Source: Cryptomeria japonica
Lineage: Eukaryota > Streptophyta > Pinopsida > Cupressales > Cupressaceae
Length of the DNA: 64,000 nucleotides
Direction of reading: 5' to 3'
Assembly: GCF_030272615.1 (NCBI RefSeq)
Contig: NC_081408.1
Coordinates: forward strand, 405,549,389 to 405,613,388
Shown here: in pieces, positions 9,870 through 19,853 of the stretch
Layout of the letters: every line of letters begins with the position of its first letter
Numbering within the stretch: position 1 is the stretch's first letter
The notes under the pieces: model-generated
Databases searched by the model: none
Told to the model about the DNA's origin: nothing
The model's input: the letters and a program-made list of their open reading frames with translations, nothing else
Program-made: the position numbers and the translations under genes

Positions 9870-11594
9870 ATGGTACTCCCAGGAAATAGATTGATGCCCT
9901 TTACCCAACCTAACCTCAACAATGAGCAAGACGACATTCTTACCCAACTATACAACTTTGCTTGGAACAGTACAAGAATTTATAATGATTGGCTACAAGC
10001 ATGACAAGTTTTGGATGAGAGACAAAAGGCTATATGTATAGAAGAAGAGGCACAAAGACAACTTAATCCTCATGTGAACCCACAAGAAAATCCACAACCA
10101 CCTCCTCAACCAGAAAATTGAGGTACTAAGATGGATCATATATCATCCTTCTCTCTTGAGAGATTCCATCGAGTCCTTAGGAGTGATTCTTCACCATCTG
10201 ACTTAGTAGAATTAGGACCTGCCACTAGGAGGAAGAAGAACAAAGCTAAGAAACAACCCTCAACAGCCTCACCAGTAAATTCATCCATAATCAACGTAGG
10301 AGATCAACTGATTCCTAGTCCCCAGCCTATCGCTACACCTTTTGTGACTCAACGTCCACCATCACCACCTTCAATGGCCTACTTCAACCAAGACACCACA
10401 CCAGTAGGAACCATACCAGGGGGTATACATGACCTACCTGGAAACTCGGATAAATTTTGCAGCAAATTTTACTATTTAGGGGGACGAACGACTGATGAAC
10501 ATATTGAAGCGTTCAAAGATGCGGTTGTTCATAATCATATTGAACACCAAGATGTAGTATGCAGACTCTTCCCATATTCACTTGGGGAGAATGAATACAA
10601 TTGGTACTTAAACTTACATGCAAACTCCATCACAGGTTGGGACCTCTTGGAGAAGGCCTTCATTGATCAATTCCGAGTTTACATAGACCCCGGGACCTAT
10701 ACCACTAGTTCACTTCTCTTAAGAAATTGCCAAATGAGCCATTAATGACTTTTAATACTATCTTCCAAAGGGCATTCAAGAGGCTACAAGCCCCTTACCA
10801 GGTAGCACCTAATGTAGCCATCGACTCATATCTAAGAGCTATTGACCCTTAGACTACTATGTTTATTAAGAAGAGTGTTCCTCAAGATCAAAGGGACACC
10901 TTGGCGAAAGTCTTCACATTAGCAATTAGCATGAATCATGAGCTGAATCAAACCCAGGGAAGGATTGGATATAATTTACCTATAGGGGTTAATCAAGGAA
11001 ATTACAATCAAATCCCAGGTGTACCCTCATCTCTACCTGTAGGTGCCCCAATGATGAACCTCGTGCCAATCTATGCACCCAACCTCAGGCAAATCAATAG
11101 TTTGTTGCTCAAGCATTGACTTGGAAAAATGGTACCAGTACCGCCCCCACTCAAACACAATATGTTGGTCAAGCGCAAGTCGGAAATAAAAAATTTGACA
11201 ATATTAATTCAGCGAACCAACCTCCAACTATGGCACCTGAGAATCAAGGATCCCATATATCCGCCGAAGTAGAATCCTTAAAGAAAATGATCTCACAGGT
11301 TACCTCAGACTTGAGCCAGCTAAAGATGAATCCTCTAGGAGGGTATAATCAATCCCAACCATATAATAATCAGCGGAACTATAGTAACCAGAACCAAAAT
11401 CAAAGGTACAACAACAAACCTTATAATAGGCAGTGGAATACGGGTCCGAATAATGGTGGGGTGAACCATGACCCCCCAAATGCACGAGATAACCAAAACC
11501 ACACACAAAGTGTTAACCTTGCCGATATGAATTTGCTAACAAATTGGTGCAGGTTGCATGACACAGCTACACATTCTGAGGTTAATTATGCTTA
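9870..11594 (+). pseudogene. gag: Tat-A gag
   Basis: First ATG after the primer site starts MVLPGNRLMPFTQPNLNN. The core domain is at about 10440-10750 (FYYLGGRTTDEHIEAF, LFPYSLGENEYNWYLNLHAN, WDLLEKAFIDQF), matching Ty3/Gypsy gag. An Asn/Gln/Pro-rich tail follows (11200-11500) and a WCRLHDTATHSEVNYA segment resembling the His/Cys motif of Tat gags, with its last Cys replaced by Tyr. Stops near 10002 and 10122 and frame changes near 10750 and 11110 break it. Confidence 0.85.
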
Positions 11595-12042
11595 GTTCAA
11601 GAAAATCATAAGAATTGCTCAAGCTGACTCTCATCCCAAAGATTGTTCTAATCATGAACCTGATAAGGTTAATACTGCCATGCTGGTTGATACTTTCCTA
11701 TGTAGATAATTTCAGGTTGAAGATGAAGGTGAACAATGTGTCTACAATGCTAAGGCCTTTCAGACCAAGAACAATTACAATCTTAGGAGTCAAGGCAAAG
11801 ATCCATTAACAGAGCCACCTCCCCCAATAGGTGGGTTTGTACCTCTTGATGCTAATGCAAGAAACAATCCTCTTCCTCCTCAGGCTTTCCAAGGAACACA
11901 CCCTAGACAAGCTCAAGGGCAAGATTATGTTCTGAAAGGATCATTTGATGTTACTAAGGAGATGGAAAGGACTGCCACCACTATGTCCTTAATGGAAGTA
12001 TTGAGATATTGCCCTGAATAGAAGAGGGCTCTCCTTAGAAAG

Positions 12043-12675
12043 TTGGAATTATTAGAATCACAGAGAAATGAGGTTAAGATGGCAAACTTTAATGATGTCA
12101 ACACCAACATTAGTAGTGATGCAATAGAAAATCCACCATTTTTACTGAGTTTGAAGATATGTGGGAAGAATTTACATAACTGTTTGGTAGATTTAGGAGC
12201 TTCAGGAAACATAATGCCCTACTCTATATGTCAGCAACTCGGACTTCAACCAGTACGTGCAAATAGTAAAGTGGTGCAGCTAGACAAAATAGAGGTTAAT
12301 GTCATTGGAGAATTGAAAGATGTATACATCCAATTAGGAGCTAATCCCCAAATATCTCATTATATTGACATTAAAGTGGTGGATATTCCAGAAGTATATA
12401 GGATGCTCCTTAGTAGGGATTGGTCCAAGACATTGGGAGGATATTTCTCAACTTGTTTTACCTACTTATGGCTTCCATGGAAAGGAGTAAGCGACCAGAT
12501 CCGAATTGATAGCGAGCCTAAATTGAAGAAATTAGTCACAGATTATGGTGCTCTCAATGAAGTGGCATTTGTTGAAGTAAGCCCAGGAGTTTACAGGGTC
12601 AATGAGATTCTTACTTTCTCCACACTAGCTCCTCTTCAATTATTTCAAGCAGACAAGACCACATATAGAAGGTAG
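12043..12675 (+). pseudogene. Tat-A aspartic protease
   Basis: Open for 210 codons. LLSLKICGKNLHNCLVDLGA then SGNIMPYSICQQLGL is the active-site strand in the DLGA form usual for plant Tat/Athila elements; MLLSRDWSKTLGG closes the domain. Upstream (11600-12042) is a linker with NNYNLRSQGK. The catalytic Asp is intact. It is followed at 12676-13089 by an acidic linker without a recognised domain, then by aRH. Confidence 0.85.
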
Positions 12676-13089
12676 GTCAAAGAGTTCGCTACAGCAGTAC
12701 AACAAGGAATGTGTTTATTAGGAGATACTATGAAGATACAAGAGTTGTTTCTTCCAAAATGGTGTCAGATACATCATGAGGAGCACTCAGAATTTTCATG
12801 TATCCCATGTCAGAATGAGATTACGAAGTTGATGAGTCTGGTTCCATATGAAGAAGATGATCATACCATCAATATGGAGGAAGTTCAAGGTCTAACTGGT
12901 GAAGGATTAGAGCCCCAAACAATTGACCCTATAGACAAGAATACCTTACCTAAAGAATATAGCCAAGAGATTCTTGCAGTCAAGATTATTAAAAACAAAG
13001 AGGAAGATATTCCTCTTAAGCCAAAGAAAGAAGAAACAAAATCTAAACTTCAACCTCAATTGGAATAGATTGTTCCTAACACTACTGAA

Positions 13090-13626
13090 GTGTTTATGCA
13101 ACTAGAAATGGAACAACCTCAATTATCACAAGGTCTTGAGTTTGAGAAGCAACAATCCCCTCTGGACACTAACCTGATCATTGACCCAAAGGTGAAAAAT
13201 GTGAAGAGACTAAAAGATGAAATATGGTTTTTGAAGTTTGATGGGTCAAGATCCAAGCAAGGTAGTGGAGCCTGCGTAGAGTCAACCAACCCAAAAGGAA
13301 AAACCCTTTTAGCTTCTTACCAACTCCAATTCCCTTGTACTAATAACATGATGGAGCACGAGGCCTTAGTTAGAGGATTACTTTTTTCTCATAAGAAGGG
13401 GGCAAAGTGTTTGAAAGTGCAAGGAGATTCTAAGTTAGTGGTTAAACAAGTGTGAAGCCAATATGAGTGCCACGATAAAAGGTTAGCAGCATATCAAAAT
13501 AGAGTGTGGGATCTGATTGAGGATTTTGATGCTTTCAATATTCAACTGGTATCTAGGAAAGTCATCGGGGAACCTGATGCACTGGCCGTAGCTGCCAGTA
13601 CATTAGAACCAGTAAATCAATCCCCT
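13090..13626 (+). pseudogene. Archaeal-type RNase H placed between protease and RT (Tat-A)
   Basis: Complete RNase H fold signature: WFLKFDGSRSKQGSGACVES (Asp codon at 13240), CTNNMMEHEALVRGL (Glu), LKVQGDSKLVVKQV (Asp), then after one in-frame TGA the segment YQNRVWDLIEDFDAFNIQLV and IGEPDALAVAAS (Asp). All four acidic positions are present. This is the aRH type, distinct from the Gypsy RNase H that follows RT at 14872. Its place upstream of RT is the notable feature; no second aRH follows the Gypsy RNase H in this element. Confidence 0.85.
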
Positions 13627-14871
13627 TTAAATAATTTCTTGGTGGAATTAATCTCTATACCTATTGTACCTGATAATATCAAACACTTCCAAGTCTTCCG
13701 AGATGATGCCCACATTCTAGCCTTTCTTGCCAATTCAGGGGCTTTTGAAGATCAAATTATTGATGAGGAAGACAAATCAGATGATCTTAATATCGAAGGT
13801 AATGTTGATATTTTGGATTTACCAACTAACGTTATTCCTCAAGGGATGGTCACCTTAGAGAGACTTTTTGATTCAGACCCTAGAGTAAAGGATAAACTAA
13901 CGACGGATTTAGATGCTGGAAAGTATGAGCTCCATAATATTGGTCTAGAAGGACAAGAGAATATTGTCTATATTGGGAAGATTTGCACTCAAAATGAAAG
14001 AGAAAAAATGATACAGATCTTGAAAGAGTTCATCGATGTAATAGCATGGGGGTATGAAGATTTAAAAACATTTGATACAATGATCATTACCCATGTGATT
14101 CCATTAAAACCTAACATAAAGTCATTTCGGCAAAAACAACATCCAGTCAATGCACTAATAGAACCCTTGATTTTCAAGGAAGTACAAAAGTTATTGTTTG
14201 CTAAGATTATCTTTTCGGTACGACATTCTACTTGGGTTGCTAATTTGGTACCAGTGTGGAAAAAGAATGGAGAAATACGGCTTTGCGTGGAATTTCGCAA
14301 TCTCAACAAAGCCTCTGAGAAAGATAATTACCCACTCCCTTCTTTGGATGAAGTACTACAAATAGTAAATGGTTCGCAAATGATGTCATTTTTAGATGGT
14401 TATTCAAGATATAACCAGATATTGGTGAACTATGAGGATCATATGAAGACAACGTTTACGATGAAGTGGGGAACATATGCATATAAAAGAATCCCATTCG
14501 GGTTGATTAATGCTAGGGCAACCTTCCAAAGAGCGATGGATATAGCTTTCAAGGAACTGATTGGAAAATGCATTATTATCTATATGGACAGTTTGACGAT
14601 ATTTTCTAAGGTCAGAGAAGACCACCCAGACCACCTCCAAAAGGTATTGGAGAGATGTCAAAGATATGGGATTTCTGTTAACCCCAAGAGATGTGTGTTT
14701 GGAGTGGCTGAAGGAAAGCTACTTGGCCACGTAATCTCTGAGAGGGGGAAATCTATAGACCCAGAATGGATAGAAGCATTATTGAAGTTACAAATGCCCG
14801 ACAGTAAAAAGGAGATGAGATCTTTCTTTGGAAGATCAATTTTGTTAGAAAGTTTATTACTAGGTTTGTAG
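13627..14871 (+). pseudogene. pol: Tat-A reverse transcriptase
   Basis: The reading frame is open over 455 codons from the end of aRH to 14871. Recognisable blocks: VPVWKKNGEIRLCVEFRNLN, KDNYPLPSLDEVL, MSFLDGYSRYNQI, FTMKWGTYAYKRIPFGLINA, AFKELIGKCIIIYMDSLTIF, and the thumb region. The catalytic box at 14581-14592 reads YMDS instead of YxDD, so the second catalytic Asp is lost and the enzyme would be inactive. The frame closes where the thumb meets RNase H. Confidence 0.88.
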
Positions 14872-15281
14872 ATATAGTCAAGCCATTGAATGAAATGATG
14901 AAGAAGGATGATAAGGTCGAATGGAAAACTGAAGCAAAAGAGGCTTTTGCCTAGATCAATAAATCCTTCGCCAAAACTCCTATGCTAACTAGCCCTGATT
15001 ACACGCTGCCATTTTACATATATTCTTTTGCTTCACTACACTAAGGAGCGGTTGTTTTGACGTAGAGGAAAGTAGGGGATGAGAAGCCTATTGCATTTAT
15101 GATCTCTCCTTTTAAAAGTGCTGAGGTTAGATATTGTGCTCTTGAAAAATAGGCCTTTGCATTGGTAAGAGAAGTCAAGAAGTTTAGGCATTACATCCTG
15201 AGGAATAAAATTTATGCGATTGTCCCTGACCAAGAAGTGAAGTCACTACTCATGCAGTTTGAACTGGGAGAACATCAAGGG

Positions 15282-15286
15282 AAATG
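15282..15286. repeat. Target site duplication AAATG of the solo LTR
   Basis: AAATG directly before the LTR start TGTTAGGCCC; the second copy is 16429-16433, directly after the LTR end AGTAGTAACA. Confidence 0.9.
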
Positions 15287-16428
15287 TGTTAGGCCCAATA
15301 TGGAAAGGTAATGTACTGAGAAGGGAGGTGTGAATCAGTACTCCAAAACTTTTCTTCAATAATAACTTTACTATTATGCATAAACAAAATAGTGCAGTAA
15401 CATAAAATAAAGTTAAAACAAATAGATAACAATCATACATGATCACTCGATAACACATATATTTTAGTTACACAGAAACTCTTGGTTAGAGAGAAAAACT
15501 GTGGTGGGGATGGCACCCACAACTTCATTACTACAATAATAAATAGTGCTCGGTTAGAGCTACATATTAGCTATTTCTGATAGCTTACCCTGTTAGGAGT
15601 AACAAGATCAGTTAGATCTACCTTGCTAAAGGATTTTACAACATTTAATCTAAATGCTGCACCTGGTTAGAGGCTTTACAATTTATAGACTTGATTAGAG
15701 TCTTTTACCCTGTTAAAGGTTTCTCTTTAAACTTCACAATATTACAATAAAATCATTACAAATATCTGCAACTTTACATCTGAAATGTTATAGCAGATTC
15801 TATGTGCTCAGAATAGATTACCTTGCTTATAGCATACCTCGGTAACCCATATGTTAACTCGGTAAACCCTTCTGTTTACTCTGTTGTTTGACTATTCTTT
15901 GAAAACCTTCTCGGTGACCTCTGTGTCTCTGTAACAGTCTTCTTACACTCATGCACACACCTTTAACTCTTAACTCATGCTGTATAAATAGATCTCTTAA
16001 GACAGTGATCCAATTCATTGCTTCGATATTACAAACACGATTCCTCGAATGAATAACTATACAAAATATTTCATTGGTTAGATTGATCTCAAAATCATAC
16101 ACAATCTTCTAGTGCAATTTTAAATGTGATAACGGTTAGATGTGCCTTGATCTTGTAACACATTTTCATATGCATGTCCAGGTTCAATGAATCTGGTAAC
16201 ACGTTTCACTCGGTGTGTCATCTTTGTTGCTCGGTAGACATAAAAAGATACTCGGTAGATAGCTCAATGTGTACTGCATTCTGTGACTGCTTTCTTCTGT
16301 AACCAACTAGATTGTGCATACCGACTTCTTTGTGTACACCGATTGCATGATTTGGTAGTGTTAACCGACTAGAGTATATAGTATGACTTTGAATATAAAA
16401 ACTAATGGCAACTTGATAAGTAGTAACA
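15287..16428 (-). repeat. Copia-type solo LTR inside Tat-A RNase H
   Basis: TGTTA...TAACA termini, 1,142 bp, perfect AAATG duplications on both sides, and no internal region, so it is a solo LTR left by recombination between two LTRs. Orientation is minus: the CACCTCCCTTCTCAGTAC end signature lies at the left. It contains the repeated CTAACMRGGT-type motif (about 15590-15740 on the plus strand as its complement). Same superfamily as the LTRs at 1, 57331 and 60868. Confidence 0.9.
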
Positions 16429-16620
16429 AAATGGATGGCAGTATTGCAAGAATTTGACTTAGAGATGCATCCAATGAAGCTGGTCTGAGGCCAAGGGTTG
16501 TCTCAGGCCATGGCGACCAACATCCCTCAAATCCAGTGCCAACAATATACATTGAAGTCATTTACTCAAGACCCCCGGTACATGGATTTGGTATTTATAT
16601 TGCAGAATAATAGGTGTCCT

Positions 16621-17821
16621 GAGGGGTTGGCAACCACATAAAGACAAACATTAAGGCTCAAAAGTGCCAATTATATGATCAAGGATTTGACACTCTATAG
16701 AAAAAATTATGAAGGTATCTACCTTCGGTGCCTTGATCATCAAGAAGCCCATAATATGATTGAGGAATTTCATGGGAAATATGGTACATGTCATGGGTCA
16801 GCAGATGCCACTGCACATCAAATCTTGAAGGCTAGATATTATTGGCCTACATATTTAAGGATACTCAAGAGCATGTTCATCACTGCCATACGTGCCAAAC
16901 TGCATCCTCGAGAGAAAGAAAATGCGCTATGCCTCTCCAACCAGTGTTTGAGGTAAGCCCTTTTTTCTCAATGGGCATTGGATTTCGTAGGTGTTATTAA
17001 TCCTAACTCATCTGTAGGACATAAGTTTATTCTTACGACAATGAATTACTATACACAGTGGCCAAAAGTCATTGCATGTTAGAATGCTACTGCTGAGGGG
17101 TCTTGAAATTTATTGAAGAGCACATCATCACTGGGTTTGGTATGTTGTTCGCTCTAGTATGTGACAATTGTCCTACTTTTACTTCTGCACAACTGATGCA
17201 ATGGTCATATGAATATAAAGTAATATTAAAATTTTCATCCAACTATTACCCACAAGGTAATGGAGTAGCTAAATCCATGAACAAGAACATCCTAGATGTC
17301 ATTAAGAAGCAACTTGAGAAAAACCCCAAGGATTGGCATAATCAATTGAGATATGCCTTATGGGCTGATCGAACCAGAGTAAAAGCTACCTTGGGAACTT
17401 CTCCATAGTACCTTGTCTATGGCCAGACCCCTATTTTCCCAATCAACTTGCAAATACTGGTCCTCCAATTAATGAAAGAACTTGACATTGAGGATCAGGT
17501 AGAGGTTCGCCTCTTAAATTTATTAAGACTCAATGAAAAAAGGATCAACACTCTACAACACTTTGCCAAGCACCAAGCCGTTGTTAAGTGATGGTTTGAT
17601 AAAAGGGCCAAAGTGAAATCTTTTTAGATCTCTAACGTAATCCTGTTATGGGACAAGGCCAGGGAGAAGAAAGGTGATCATCATAAGTTTGAAAGGTTGT
17701 GGTTAGGTCCTTACGAAATAGATGAAATTTTAGGTGAGAACACTTTTAGGTTAAGCTCTTTGACTGGAGAACTAGTACAATTGCCCGTTAATGGTCAGTT
17801 CCTCAAGAATTACTTCGATTA
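16621..17821 (+). pseudogene. int: Tat-A integrase
   Basis: An N-terminal HHCC zinc-finger region starts near 16675; a one-base loss near 16866 throws the HVHHCHTCQ part out of frame. The catalytic core has LDFVG (first Asp), LVCDNCPTFTS (second Asp) and GNGVAKSMNKN where the third catalytic residue should be Glu but is Lys. The C-terminal part (WFDKRAKVKSF, KFERLWLGPYEIDEIL) ends at a TAA at 17820. Several stops. No chromodomain, as expected for Tat. Confidence 0.85.
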
Positions 17822-18373
17822 AATCCTCAATGAAGCTTGACTTGTTTTTTATAGTAGTTAGTTGTTGTTTTTTTGTTGTCCTTCATGTTTTGGGGCCTTG
17901 TTGTGTGTTTCCCCTTTTTGTTTTTGCTTGTTTGTTCATTTTGTTTGTTGAGTCGGCATATACATATTTTGTTCTCAAAGATTCTAAAAGGAAGGTATCC
18001 TTCGCATAACATCTTGCCAAATTCTGAGAGACTTCGACTCTCTGCTATTTATGACTTCATTGTCATTTGGTTAAGTTTGAAACTTTTGTCTATACTCATT
18101 CAAGGTGGTATATAATCGTTTAAATATGATTTGAGTTTTGAATTTCAATTGGAAAAGTCTAGCTTGATACACTCAGCACTAACATCACATTAAGGTACAT
18201 TAGAAAGTTTTGTAAGATATTAGATAAACTGGTTTTCAAGTGAAAAATCTGAAGTCAAGGTGTTTCATGTTATCCACTGTGGCTCCCAACCCAGTTATCG
18301 AACTTCAATGTTTGAAAGTTACTTACAAGGTTATTGAAGAAAGAAGTCATTCTCTATATCCTATAATGTTTTC

Positions 18374-18446
<73 letters not shown>

Positions 18447-18875
18447 AATGATCCTCTTAAGCAACTCAAATGGGTGTTTCAAGTAACCTCCACCGGGGCT
18501 ATGGATGCTTGGCTAGCAGTGGAGCACTGTTTGACGGGAACCAGAGGTATCTTTGTTGGGGCTATAGATGCCTAACTGGAAGCAAAGCTATGCCTAGGAT
18601 GACCTTGCACGAAACACAGTTAATGACTTCACCTATGTAGCTTGCGCCTAGTTTCCTCTGCTTATCTGCATTATTGAAATGATGGAGTAAAAAATCATAC
18701 ACACACACTTAAGAGTTAATCATGTCTATTTCTCTTCTTGGTTGTTTGTTCATTGCTTCACTCATCTTTTACTCTTATACATCCTTTTGAATGATAATAG
18801 CCTTAGGTGTCGGCTTAACCAGAGATTCTGAAGTTCTAAATTGCCTATAGTCATTTTTCCCAGATGGTTGCCATT
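17822..18875 (+). other. Tat-A 3' non-coding region before the 3' LTR
   Basis: About 1 kb between integrase and 3' LTR. No convincing gene; short hydrophobic ORFs near 17800-18100 come from T-rich DNA. Contains a long (AG)n tract. Unusually, the bases directly before the 3' LTR (CAGATGGTTGCCATT) are not a polypurine tract. Confidence 0.6.
18377..18442 (+). repeat. (AG)33 microsatellite
   Basis: Perfect AG dinucleotide run of 66 bases inside the 3' non-coding region of Tat-A. It is all purine on the plus strand, about 430 bases before the 3' LTR. Encodes only an artefactual Arg-Glu repeat. Confidence 0.95.
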
Positions 18876-18966
18876 TGTTATGCCTGGCATATCTATTTCC
18901 CTGTTAGTCTCCTTGAGTCAAAATTTGGGTCCCCTTTGTTTTCTCTTTTCTTTCTTTTCATTTTTG

Positions 18967-19255
18967 ACCTTGATACTCCAGAGTCCCAGAGTCTTGAGGT
19001 CCCTTTGCTTTCCTTTCGGTTGTTGACCTCAGAACTCCAGAGTCCCGGAGTCCCGAGGAGTTTTGACCTCGGAAATTCAAAGTCCCAGAGTCCCGAGGTT
19101 GCTTTTTCTTTTGACCTCGGAACTTTGGAGTCCCATAGACCCGAGGTAGGGCCTCCTTTTTCTTGCTTCGGAACCTCAGATCCCCGGAGTTCCAGGGTAG
19201 GGTGTTCCTTTTTGTCGAACTCGGAACCTCGGGACCCCGAAGTCTCGAGGTTGTG
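18967..19255 (+). repeat. U3 array of hairpin-forming GC-rich repeats (copy 2)
   Basis: Same array as 4457-4735 in the 3' LTR, with the same GACCTCGGAAC...GTCCCGAGGT logic and the same terminal hairpin before the TATA box (CCTCGGGAC near 19228, with one arm now less perfect). Several CG sites have become TG or CA. Confidence 0.8.
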
Positions 19256-19290
19256 TTTAAGGCCTTCATACAGACAGACTTGGGGGGAGA

Positions 19291-19299
19291 TATAAATAG
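19291..19299 (+). promoter_or_regulatory. TATA box of Tat-A 3' LTR
   Basis: TATAAATAG, the counterpart of 4775-4783. Confidence 0.65.
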
Positions 19300-19853
19300 A
19301 GATGATGGATTTTTAAATTTCATTTGTGCATTCACAGCTCCTCCTCCCTAGCTTCAAGTCGCAAACCTCCGAACCTCTGAGTTTTCCTTGGCGTTTTTGG
19401 GCATTTCGATTCACCAGGTTGGTGATTTCTCTTGCTCATGTTGGTGGTTTCTAGATTAGATTTTTCTTTCCTCATTTTTTTTGTGATTGTTGGTTTTTGT
19501 TTTTTTTTCTTTGCATGCCTTTGTTTTTGCGTGCCTTAGTTTGACCTAACCCCGAACCCCCAGAGTTTCGGGGATCTCTTAACCCTAGACCCCCGGAGTT
19601 CTGGGTAGCTCTCAACCTGGAACCCCAGAGTTCTGGGTGTCTTCCAGTTAGGCATAAGCCTAGAACCCCAGACCCCCAGAGTTTCGGGATTTCTTTTGCA
19701 CCCAACCTAAGCTCGGAATCCCAGAGTTTTAGGCCTTCTTCACTTATGCCTATCTCAGGACCCCGAGACCCTGAAGTCTCGGGGTAAATCAACTTTAATG
19801 CTTGTTATCAAAAAAATAGGATTTGTGTTCTGCTTGTAAGTTCGAGTGGTTAG

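Larger units (their letters stand above)
14872..16620 (+). pseudogene. Tat-A Gypsy RNase H, split by a solo LTR
   Basis: Part 1 (14872-15286) reads TPMLTSPDYTLPFYIYSFAS, then PIAFMISPFKSAEVRY and REVKKFRHYILRN. Part 2 resumes at 16434 with WMAVLQEFDLEMHPMKLV, the usual C-terminal strand. The 1,142-base Copia-type LTR and its AAATG duplication fall within the KW dipeptide. Several TAG/TAA stops (for example near 14953 and 15043) also interrupt it. Confidence 0.8.

Noticed and set aside
12043-12675. DLGA in the Tat-A protease read as a loss of the DTG/DSG active site
   Set aside because: DLGA is the usual form in plant Tat/Athila elements and retains the catalytic Asp. Only the Tat-B copy (YLGA) has lost it.
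16538-16544. GCCAACA at 16538-16544 as the right end of the solo LTR
   Set aside because: The sequence from 16434 is already Gypsy RNase H, and only an end at 16428 gives the AAATG duplication.
17791-18115. Small hydrophobic membrane protein after Tat-A integrase
   Set aside because: T-rich non-coding DNA; two overlapping frames look equally hydrophobic and there is no conserved feature.
18240-18575. Plus-strand frame with an Arg-Glu repeat
   Set aside because: Produced by the (AG)33 microsatellite; no homology on either side.
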